From positions 1 through 12,745 of the forward strand of contig JAPLIW010000538.1 of the NCBI GenBank assembly GCA_026388915.1: 12,745 bases of DNA. The letters run 5' to 3'. Shown piece by piece: positions 6,310-12,105 of the stretch. Both the position numbers and the translations under genes were made by a program. The notes under the pieces were generated by a model. It saw nothing but the letters and a program-made list of their open reading frames with translations, was not told the origin of the DNA and ran no database searches. Numbering within the stretch: the first letter of the stretch is position 1; each line of letters begins with the position of its first letter. Origin of the DNA: Deltaproteobacteria bacterium. GTDB lineage: Bacteria; Desulfobacterota; SM23-61.

Positions 6310-7818
6310 ATGGAAATCCTCGGCTCTCTATGGACCGGTTTTGCCACCACGCTGACCCCGGGAAATCTCCTGGTCGTATTTCTGGGAGTGGTGATCGGGA
6401 CCGTGATCGGCGTTCTGCCCGGGCTCGGCCCCACGGCCTCCATCGCCCTGCTCCTCCCCGCGACGGTGGGAATGGAGATGATTCCTTCGCTGACTTTCCT
6501 GGCGGGGATTTATTACGGGGCCATGTACGGCGGGTCAACCACTTCCATCCTGGTGAACATCCCGGGGGAAGCCGCCTCGGTGGTCACCTGCATCGACGGC
6601 TACCAGATGGCGCGCCAGGGCCGGGCCGGGGCCGCCCTGGGCATCGCGGCCTTCGGATCCTTCATCGGGGGGACCCTGGGAGTGGTGGCCGTCATGCTCA
6701 TCTCTCCTTTCCTCGCGGAAGCAGCTCTCAAGTTCGGCGCACCGGAGATGTTCGCCCTTCTCTTCTTCGCCTTTACCTGCATCGGCACCCTGGTGGGCAA
6801 ATCGGTCGCCCGGGGACTTCTCATGGCCGCCCTGGGATTGCTCCTGGGGGTCGTGGGAACGGATGATATCCATGGGGTGGACCGTTTCACTTTCGGAACT
6901 CTCTACCTGCGCGACGGCATCGGCCTGGTCCCGCTGGCCATGGGCCTCTTCGGCCTGGGAGAAATATTTTTCAACATCGAGCAGCGGGAGAAAACCGGGT
7001 CGGTCCTGGCGGTCCCCAAGAATCTCCTTCCCACCCGGAAGGATTGGAAGGAGTCCTTCTGGCCGATTCTCCGCGGCAGCGGCCTCGGCTTCGGCATCGG
7101 GGTGCTGCCGGGCGGAATGCCGGCCGTGGCTTCCCTCATGAGTTACGCCGTCGAGAAAAGGGTGTCCAGGCATCCGGAACGTTTCGGTACTGGGGCCATC
7201 GAAGGGGTGGCGGGCCCGGAAACGGCCAACAATGCCGCTACGGCGGGCGGCTTCGTTCCTTTGCTGACCCTGGGCATCCCCACCAATTCGGTCCTGGCCC
7301 TCCTGCTGGCGGCCCTGATGCTTCACGGCGTGACTCCGGGACCGCTGCTCCTTCTCAAGTGGCCCCATGTTTTCTGGGGGGTCATCGCCAGCATGTACAT
7401 CGGGAACATCATGCTCCTGATCCTGAATCTGCCGCTTATCGGAATTTTCGTCCAGCTGTTGCGCATTCCCTATGCGATCCTGTCCCCCCTCATCATCATG
7501 TTTGTCCTGCTGGGGGCGTATGCCCTGAACAACAGTGTCCCCGATGTAATCATGACCCTTTTCTTCGGGGTATTAGGTTACCTCCTCAGGCGGTTCGCCT
7601 TCGAACCCGCCCCCCTCGTCCTGGCTTTCGTGCTGGGACCGATGATGGAAGTCAATCTCAGCAAGGCCCTGATCATGTTCGGGACGGGAAACCCGTTGTA
7701 TTTCTTCACCCGCCCGATTTCGGGGGTGTTGCTGGCCTTGGCCCTCGTAGTCCTTTGCTTTCCCCTTCTGCGCGCTTTGGGAAAAAGAGTTTTTCATCCC
7801 CCGTCTGAAAAAACCTGA
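6310..7818 (+). CDS. tctA: Tripartite tricarboxylate transporter large permease subunit
   Basis: A 502-residue polytopic membrane protein, full length for TctA. Family signatures are GTVIGVLPGLGPTASIALLL (residues 29-48) with the GLGP loop, AGIYYGAMYGGSTTSILVNI (65-84), a second related loop FGIGVLPGGMPAVASLMSY (about 258-276), and TANNAATAGGFVPLLTLGIP (about 302-321). About 10-12 hydrophobic spans are visible. It forms the translocation path for the acid delivered by TctC. The start lies 10 bases after the tctB stop, with a GGTGAAAAG ribosome site. Last gene of the operon. No strong hairpin-plus-T terminator was seen directly after it. Confidence 0.96.
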   Translation: MEILGSLWTGFATTLTPGNLLVVFLGVVIGTVIGVLPGLGPTASIALLLPATVGMEMIPSLTFLAGIYYGAMYGGSTTSILVNIPGEAASVVTCIDGYQMARQGRAGAALGIAAFGSFIGGTLGVVAVMLISPFLAEAALKFGAPEMFALLFFAFTCIGTLVGKSVARGLLMAALGLLLGVVGTDDIHGVDRFTFGTLYLRDGIGLVPLAMGLFGLGEIFFNIEQREKTGSVLAVPKNLLPTRKDWKESFWPILRGSGLGFGIGVLPGGMPAVASLMSYAVEKRVSRHPERFGTGAIEGVAGPETANNAATAGGFVPLLTLGIPTNSVLALLLAALMLHGVTPGPLLLLKWPHVFWGVIASMYIGNIMLLILNLPLIGIFVQLLRIPYAILSPLIIMFVLLGAYALNNSVPDVIMTLFFGVLGYLLRRFAFEPAPLVLAFVLGPMMEVNLSKALIMFGTGNPLYFFTRPISGVLLALALVVLCFPLLRALGKRVFHPPSEKT

Positions 7819-8191
7819 AGACATCCGGGCCGCGTGCCCACTCACAAGGATTGGATAACTGCCCGGCACCTTTGCGGGTGGGTGTTCTTGAATGGAAACA
7901 GGGGAAGAAGCCGCCCCCCCCCAGATTTAAAAACCAATCTAACTTCGATGGGTTATGGAACCTAAACTGGAAATTAAGCTTGACTTCTCTGCCGAAAAAA
8001 ATTATTCTATTTTATTAGAGTTGTAAAGGGCTTGGCTCAGGGAACGGGAAGCCGCTTGGCTCTTTAGGGCTATGGTGGCATTTTTATTTTTGGCCGCGGG
8101 GTTCACTGCCGGGCAAATTCCCAAACAAGGCTTCCGCGCTTTTCGCTCCTCCCTTCCGGGAAGGACAAATCAAAAAGGAAAGGAATACGAC
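7819..8191. other. Intergenic region with the leader of the RNA-binding protein gene
   Basis: No gene is supported in these 373 bases. The first 150 hold only weak hairpins (for example GGGC-CGCGT-GCCC near 7827) and a C-run near 7910-7921. The second half holds the promoter described separately and a leader with the direct repeat cttggctc (8031-8038 and 8055-8062) and a small AGCC-gctt-GGCT stem near 8051-8062. The reading frame is open upstream of the RRM start, but no ribosome site or family similarity supports a longer protein. Confidence 0.6.
7980..8008 (+). promoter_or_regulatory. Probable sigma-70 promoter for the RRM protein gene
   Basis: TTGACT (7980-7985), a 17-base spacer, then TATTCT (8003-8008), followed by an AT-rich start region. 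The predicted leader is about 175 bases, unusually long for so small a gene and reminiscent of cold-shock messages whose leaders regulate translation (inference). Confidence 0.5.
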
Positions 8192-8530
8192 ATGAATAAG
8201 AACCTCTATATTGGGAACCTGCCGGCCAAAGTAACCGAAGAGGATCTGAAAGCGAACTTTTCCGAAGTGGGAAAAGTCGTAACCGTAAACGTCATCAAGG
8301 ATAAATTTACGGGACTTTCCAGGGGCTTTGGGTTCGTGGAAATGGAGACCGAGGAAGCGGCGAAAGAGGCCATTCAGCGGTTCAACGGCGGACAGCTCCT
8401 GGGAAACACCATCACGGTCAATGAAGCCCGTCCCAAGAGGGATTCCGAAGGCGGAGGACCCCGGCGGGAAGGCGGCGGGGGCGGTTTCAGAAGCGGCCGG
8501 GGCGGTGGAGGCGGAGGCCGCCGGTATTAG
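8192..8530 (+). CDS. RRM-type RNA-binding protein with glycine-rich tail
   Basis: A 112-residue protein: one RNA recognition motif (about residues 3-80) and a Gly/Arg tail (about 87-112). Both RNP signatures are present: RNP2 LYIGNL (5-10) and RNP1 RGFGFVEM (44-51), with aromatics in the expected places for stacking RNA bases. The tail, rich in GGG and RG, resembles the cyanobacterial Rbp and eukaryotic glycine-rich RNA-binding proteins, which are often cold-induced. ATG 8192 is chosen because AAGGAAAGGAA precedes it by a few bases and the RRM begins at once; the frame is open further upstream without similarity. It probably binds single-stranded RNA in the cytoplasm as a chaperone or translation modulator. 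A SEC-C miniprotein follows 81 bases downstream and may share its transcript. Confidence 0.93.
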   Translation: MNKNLYIGNLPAKVTEEDLKANFSEVGKVVTVNVIKDKFTGLSRGFGFVEMETEEAAKEAIQRFNGGQLLGNTITVNEARPKRDSEGGGPRREGGGGGFRSGRGGGGGGRRY

Positions 8531-8533
8531 TTC

Positions 8534-8575
8534 AATTGCGCAATTCGGAATGCGGATTGCGGAATGCCGATCGCG
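8534..8575. repeat. Palindrome and GCGGAAT direct repeats
   Basis: Just after the RRM stop lies the perfect 12-base palindrome aattgcgcaatt (8534-8545). It is followed by cggaatgcggattgcggaat (8546-8565), made of near-identical GCGGAWT units, and then gccgatcgcgatcc. It looks like a degenerate short intergenic repeat rather than a terminator, as no T-run follows. Confidence 0.55.
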
Positions 8576-8611
8576 ATCCAGAGATGCTAGTAAAATTGGG
8601 TGAAGGGTAAG

Positions 8612-8788
8612 ATGAAAATTTTTGAACGCCTTTTCAATAATCAAAAACAAGCCGACAAGAAGGAAAGCCTGGGCCGCAACGATGTCTGCTGGTGCGGCAG
8701 CGGGAAGAAATACAAGCGTTGTCACTTGGATTCCGACGCCCATAAGCAACGCATGAGAAACGGGTTGGGCGGGAAAAAACCAAAGTAG
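8612..8788 (+). CDS. SEC-C motif zinc-binding miniprotein
   Basis: A 58-residue basic protein. Residues 21-40 (GRNDVCWCGSGKKYKRCHLD) are a textbook SEC-C motif: Cys26-x-Cys28-x8-Cys37-His38, the zinc site also found at the SecA C-terminus, where it contacts SecB and ribosomes. Nothing else of SecA is present, so this is a stand-alone SEC-C protein with a charged helical N-terminus and a basic GGKKPK tail. ATG 8612 follows GAAGGG closely; a GTG at 8600 in the same frame is possible but worse placed. It ends just before a strong terminator, so it may be the last gene of a two-gene unit with the RRM gene. Its function is unknown; a role near ribosomes or nascent chains is inference from the motif. 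Confidence 0.88.
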   Translation: MKIFERLFNNQKQADKKESLGRNDVCWCGSGKKYKRCHLDSDAHKQRMRNGLGGKKPK

Positions 8789-8819
8789 GGCGCAGAGAAA
8801 CACGGTTTCATTCCGTCAA

Positions 8820-8896
8820 AGCATGGCCCCCAGGCGATTTACCGATATCCTCTTTTGACTTCTGACTTCGGCCGAACCTGGGGGCTGTGCTTTTTT
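8820..8896 (+). terminator. Intrinsic terminator with long stem and 42-base loop
   Basis: Bases 8820-8834 (agcatggcccccagg) pair with 8877-8891 (cctgggggctgtgct) over 15 positions, including two adjacent G-U pairs, and TTTTTT follows (8891-8896). The loop of 42 bases is long for an intrinsic terminator and carries the tandem-like ttttgacttctgacttcgg. It ends the RRM/SEC-C unit. Confidence 0.75.
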
Positions 8897-9047
8897 ATTT
8901 CCCCGCCGGGCGAAAAAGCCGCCGTCCTTGTGGCAACCGGAGAAGGGCTGAAATTCCTGCCGGGAAATCCTGGGGTCATCATCTTCGATGCGCGCAAGAA
9001 CCCGGTGGGTCTTTTCGTTTTTTTCCCCCTTCGTCGAGGACCGAAAC

Positions 9048-9623
9048 ATGGAGAAAAAACGCCTGAAATCACTTTTCCTTTTCTGGCTGGTCGTCGCTTT
9101 GGCGGGGTGCGCGACCCCGGATAAGAAGAGTGACGAGCCCCTGAGCCAGCCGGGCCATCCCGCAAAACCTACCCAGGCGGTTCCGGTGATCATCCAATCT
9201 TTTGCTGCCCCGCAAATTTCCCCGGGGAGCAGCTGGAAGGTCTACCTCAAGGCTTCGGACGCCGACGAGGCCATGAAAGCATTCTTCTGCACGATCCATC
9301 AGCCGGGAGTGGGGACCTACCCGGTGAGCATCACCCGGATCAAAGAAGGGAATCAGAAGGAATTGTCGGGATATCTTTTTCTGAACGTAAGCCCCTTCAG
9401 GAATTTGGATTTCGTGGCCTTCCTCCTTACCGTCCAGATTCAAGACCGCGCCGGCCAGTTCAGCAAACCGGTGGATTTCCCCCTCTCCATCAATTCCCGC
9501 TACGCCCAGGAACCCCCTCCCGAGGGAGTCTTCCAGGAAAACAACCTGGGCCCCATCATGATCCAGCTCCGCACGGTGGGAGACGATGACCGCCCGGGCC
9601 TCTTCGACCGGTTTCGGCGGTAA
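9048..9623 (+). CDS. Predicted outer-membrane lipoprotein with a beta-rich Ig-like body
   Basis: A 191-residue protein not recognised as a named family. MEKKRLKSLFLFWLVVALAG ends in the lipobox LAGC with Cys21 as the lipidation site; the +2 residue is Ala, favouring the outer membrane. A Pro/Ser/Lys-rich linker (about 22-50) follows. Then a domain of alternating strands runs from about residue 50 to 155, with KVYLKASDADEAMKAFFCTI near 62-81 and FVAFLLTVQIQDRAGQFSKP near 123-142. This is the pattern of an Ig-like or cadherin-like sandwich. The tail is acidic and basic (DDDRPGLFDRFRR). ATG 9048 is chosen because the signal sequence starts there, with GAGGAC upstream; the frame is open further up. 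It may bind or brace envelope structures, but no enzymatic residues are apparent. Confidence 0.8.
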   Translation: MEKKRLKSLFLFWLVVALAGCATPDKKSDEPLSQPGHPAKPTQAVPVIIQSFAAPQISPGSSWKVYLKASDADEAMKAFFCTIHQPGVGTYPVSITRIKEGNQKELSGYLFLNVSPFRNLDFVAFLLTVQIQDRAGQFSKPVDFPLSINSRYAQEPPPEGVFQENNLGPIMIQLRTVGDDDRPGLFDRFRR

Positions 9624-9822
9624 AAAATACCGTGTAAGTGTCCGTGTTGAGGGACAGAAAGATCTTCTCGGAGACAGACTGGAGAGCGATGTCCCCCCAG
9701 GAGCCGGCCGCCTTCAAGATTTCCTCAAAGAATGTCGATAAGTTATATGAAAACATCGGGCAATTCATATCGCTAAAGTCTTTGCCCCGATCGTTTGATG
9801 CCTGAAAGGTTCTGGAGGAATG

Positions 9823-10368
9823 ATGAAGCATGTTACCGCCCTGATTCTATTCTTTCTCCTTATTCCAATTCCTTCCTGGGCGGAGACTTACGATAAATGG
9901 GTTGAGAAGTGTATCTCTTATAAGGACGTCGCCGAATGGCTGAATGGCAATTTTCGGTATGATCAATTTCGAGACGGCCAAAGTCGCCTCCCCCGGAAGG
10001 CCAGCGAAAAGCACTCGAAGGTTCAGGCCCCGGAAGAAACCTTCCGCTACAGAACCGGCGGTTCCCTGGATGCCGCTCTATTTGCCAGAGAAACCCTAAA
10101 CCGGATCAATCCCGACTATCGCGCCCGGATCATCCACCTTTCTGCCGGTCGCTCCCTGGTTCATTATCTGTGCGGTTTCAATCTGGGAGGAAGACTTTTC
10201 GTCATGGACTACGGGAATCCTCAGGAGAAGATGATCGGAACCCACGGGCCTTTTGAAGACCTCAATGATTACGCGGAAAGGTTCTACCTGAATTATTATC
10301 CCCAGCACCGGAATTTACTCAGCTGTCACTTCGGAGTTCCCCCGCGCACCCCGTCCAAATCTCCCTAG
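9823..10368 (+). CDS. Secreted transglutaminase-like protein with catalytic Cys replaced by Ser
   Basis: A 181-residue exported protein. The second of two tandem ATGs (9823) is 4 bases after GGAGG and is preferred to 9820. The signal peptide MKHVTALILFFLLIPIPSWA is clear. The core (about residues 68-135) has the order of a transglutaminase-like papain fold: the consensus G-x-C-x-D-x-A becomes GGSLDAA with Ser81 in the Cys place. His114 follows in LVHYLCGF and Asp129 in FVMDYGNP. Length and layout match small periplasmic transglutaminase-like proteins of unknown function. With Ser instead of Cys it may be a non-catalytic binding protein or use serine chemistry. The family assignment is by motif order only and is moderate. 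It stands alone, 199 bases after the lipoprotein gene, and converges with the DsbC-like gene. Confidence 0.75.
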   Translation: MKHVTALILFFLLIPIPSWAETYDKWVEKCISYKDVAEWLNGNFRYDQFRDGQSRLPRKASEKHSKVQAPEETFRYRTGGSLDAALFARETLNRINPDYRARIIHLSAGRSLVHYLCGFNLGGRLFVMDYGNPQEKMIGTHGPFEDLNDYAERFYLNYYPQHRNLLSCHFGVPPRTPSKSP

Positions 10369-10419
10369 CTCCCTCCCTGGAATTCTGCCATGTAAAAGGG
10401 CCAATGGGGCCTGGGACTT

Positions 10420-10469
10420 CGGGGATTCGGGAGGAAACCTGCCCTGGGGCTGGTTTCCCCGAATCCCCG
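10420..10469. terminator. Hairpin between convergent genes, probable bidirectional terminator
   Basis: Bases 10420-10431 plus 10434-10439 pair with 10452-10457 plus 10458-10469: an 18-base-pair stem with a 2-base bulge (10432-10433) and a 12-base loop. It sits midway between the ends of two convergent genes. It lacks a proper T-run on either side, so it may act with Rho or as a 3' stabiliser. Confidence 0.6.
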
Positions 10470-10507
10470 GATCACGGGGTTTCCCTCTCTGGGGCCTTGG
10501 CGTCTGA

Positions 10508-11335
10508 CTATTTGACTTTAGATTCGGGTTTGGGAATTCCGTTGATGAAATCGATCAGCTGCTTGGCAGGCATCATGCCGGTGTGCACCCGGCCGTCGGG
10601 CAGGACCAGCGCCGGGGTCCCGGTGATGCCCAGAGACTGGGCCACCTGGATATTATTGTCGATCTCCTTGGTATCGCATCCCGGCTTGGGGATTTCCTTC
10701 TTGGCGAAGGCTTCTTCCAGCATCTTCAGGGACCGGTTGCACAGGATGCTCTTCGATTTCCAGTAGGCGTCTTTGTGAAAGTTCAGGGGATAGAGGATAA
10801 TGTAAAAAACGATATCTTTGCTCTCTTTGACAACCTTCTCCATCTCCTGATGGAGTGTGCTGCAGTAGGGTCAGTCCGGGTCGGTAAAGACCGCGACTTT
10901 CTTCGGAGCGACCGGGTCCCCCATGACCAGGGCTTGGTTCAGGGGGATCTTGGAGAAGTCCACCCTCCGGCTCTCCTGCAGCTTGGTCAGCTGCTCCGCG
11001 GTCTTGTTCTTCCCGGTCTTGACCTCGACGATGGAGCCCGAAACCACGAGGGACTTGGAAAAATCGACGTAGAACAGGCCCGGTCTCCCTTTGTTGATGA
11101 TCGAAACTTCCCAGAGGCCTTTCAGGGGGCTCGCCTGAATTTTAAGAATCTCCGCATCCGGGGCCTTCAGGCTCTTCAGGATTTCCTTAACTTCCTGGTT
11201 GGATATGGTGTGGCACTTCAGGCAGTCCTTCTCACAGCCGGTCTGATCGAAAGCCTTCAGGGGAGATGGACTCAGCGGCAGAAGGGCGCAGGCCAGGAAA
11301 ACCGCTGACAACAGGAGAAAAAAGGTTCGAACCAT
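10508..11335 (-). CDS. Probable selenoprotein: DsbC-like periplasmic thiol-disulfide protein (UPYC active site)
   Basis: One continuous 275-residue gene if the in-frame TGA at 10871-10873 is read as selenocysteine (residue 155). The reading frame is the same on both sides. The flanks FTDPD-U-PYCSTLHQEM match the DsbC/DsbG active site FTDPDCPYC, so Sec replaces the first, nucleophilic Cys. Other family marks lie downstream: the cis-proline loop GITGTPALVLPDG and a distal Cys pair (ILCNRS and KPGCDTK). The N-terminus is a signal peptide (residues 1-28). It is followed by GCEKDCLKCH with Cys38-x2-Cys41-His42, a c-type heme-like motif, and a DsbC-like N-domain (about 43-125). A bacterial SECIS-like hairpin follows the TGA. 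ATG 11335 has CGGAGG 9 bases upstream. A conventional caller would report two fragments, 10871-11335 and 10508-10843. It diverges from a second TGA-containing gene. Confidence 0.88.
10838..10855 (-). promoter_or_regulatory. Bacterial SECIS-like hairpin of the DsbC-like gene
   Basis: On the coding (minus) strand a perfect 7-base-pair stem CUCCAUC/GAUGGAG closes the loop AGGA. The loop begins 22 bases after the UGA and has G in its second position. Both features agree with the bacterial SECIS rule as I recall it: loop 16-37 bases from UGA, G in the first two loop positions. It lies within the coding frame, as required in bacteria. Confidence 0.78.
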
Positions 11336-11656
11336 AAGGATCGGCCTCCGTTCCGTTCGGGATTAAGATTCATTATAACCCATAAGGGTTGCAATTTTCA
11401 TTCCAAAAAGGGGAGGATTTTAAATTAATCGACCTGGAGAGACAAAAAAACAATGTTTTCCCTGCCCTCCGCATCCTCTCGGAACTCCATCCTCCGAACG
11501 CCCTTGAATACGATCGGTCCGCCTTTGAAGTCGTCCCCGAGGCATCGGATACGTCTTGCGCTCGGGGCAAAAATCTCTTAGCCTAAAAGAAAGGGGTTTT
11601 TTCGCTCCCCGGTTTCATGGAGGTAGGATAAGGGGAAAAAACCTTTCATCTCCACA
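11336..11656. other. Divergent intergenic region between the two TGA-containing genes
   Basis: No gene is supported here. Short open frames on both strands lack ribosome sites and similarity. Minus-strand promoter elements lie near the DsbC-like gene (separate entry). Close to the rhodanese, bases 11589-11602 (gaaaggggtttttt) can pair with 11636-11647 (aaaaaacctttc) apart from two bulged Gs. The strong ribosome site GGAGGTAGGATAAGGGG (11619-11635) sits in the loop, and the 4-codon frame ATG GAG GTA GGA TAA starts at 11617. No convincing plus-strand promoter was found. Confidence 0.5.
11372..11391 (-). promoter_or_regulatory. Possible promoter -10 box and dyad upstream of the DsbC-like gene
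   Basis: A perfect TATAAT (complement of 11372-11377) lies 36 bases upstream of the start codon. Directly upstream of it is the dyad aaccc-ATAA-gggtt (11378-11391). The -35 region at 17-base spacing (TGAAAA) is poor, so the dyad may be an activator or repressor site. Weak evidence. Confidence 0.4.
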
Positions 11657-12058
11657 TTGATCTTGATTGGGGTCCTTTCCCTTTTAGGCGGGATGGCCGG
11701 GACGGTTCGAGCCATGGGAAAAGGAGCGGAGGTTCCCCGGGTAACCAAAGAACAGCTTCTCTCCATGATGGGGAAACCGGACGTCGTCATTCTCGATGTG
11801 CGCGAGTCAGGGTCCTGGAAAGAGAGCAAGCAGAAAATTCAGGGGGCGGTACGGGAGAACCCGGAGAAGGATATCCAGGGATGGTATGACCAATACCCCA
11901 AGGAGAAAACTCTCGTATTTTACTGTTCCTGACCCAACGAAGAAACCAGTGCCTGGGTGGCATGGCAGTTTGTATCCCGTGGATACGAAAAAGTGCTCGT
12001 CCTGAAGGGCGGCTGGGACGAGTGGGAGAAGGCCAAGCTCCCGGTCGAGCCCAAGTAA
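11657..12058 (+). CDS. Probable selenoprotein: exported rhodanese-like sulfurtransferase (CSU active loop)
   Basis: A single-domain rhodanese if the in-frame TGA at 11930-11932 is read as selenocysteine (residue 92 from TTG 11657; 133 residues in all). Before it are VVILDVRESGSW, the CH2A-type DVRE motif, and LVFYCS. After it come PNEETSAWVAWQF and VLVLKGGWDEWEKAKLPVEP in the same frame, ending in TAA. Related rhodaneses read YCSCPNE here, so Sec replaces the second Cys; Cys90 aligns with the catalytic, sulfur-carrying Cys. A SECIS-like hairpin follows. The N-terminal hydrophobic segment LILIGVLSLLGGMAGTVRA is a signal peptide. In the same frame KKPFIST precedes the TTG with no usable start before the TAG at 11624-11626, so the true start is uncertain. 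It is likely periplasmic and handles sulfane sulfur or selenium (inference). Confidence 0.85.
11946..11965 (+). promoter_or_regulatory. Bacterial SECIS-like hairpin of the rhodanese gene
   Basis: CCA(G)UGCC (11946-11953) pairs with GGCAUGG (11959-11965): 7 base pairs and one bulged G, closing the loop UGGGU. The loop begins 21 bases after the UGA and has G in its second position. Position and shape nearly match the hairpin in the divergent DsbC-like gene, although the sequences differ. Confidence 0.75.
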
Positions 12059-12105
12059 TCCCCCCGTTCCGGCGAGTTGAATTTTTTGCACCTGGTGGAG
12101 GCAGG

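Noticed and set aside
7861..7890. Possible terminator after tctA (cacc-tttgcg-ggtg)
   Set aside because: The stem is only four base pairs and no T-run follows.
8855..9124. Plus-strand frame of 89 residues before the lipoprotein gene
   Set aside because: It begins inside the terminator and overlaps the lipoprotein start in another frame; no ribosome site or similarity.
9556..9831. Minus-strand open frame of 91 residues (or 70 from the ATG at 9766-9768)
   Set aside because: It overlaps the end of the lipoprotein gene and the start of the next gene, has no ribosome site, and resembles no family known to me.
10838..10873. The DsbC-like gene as a nonsense-mutated pseudogene or two separate genes
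   Set aside because: The frame is preserved on both sides, the TGA falls exactly on the catalytic Cys, a SECIS-like hairpin follows, and a second gene next door shows the same pattern. Chance mutation is less likely.
11389..11586. Plus-strand 65-residue frame and the opposing 65-residue frame at 11373-11570
   Set aside because: Starts are TTG or lack ribosome sites, and the sequences look non-coding. The region is better read as a divergent control region.
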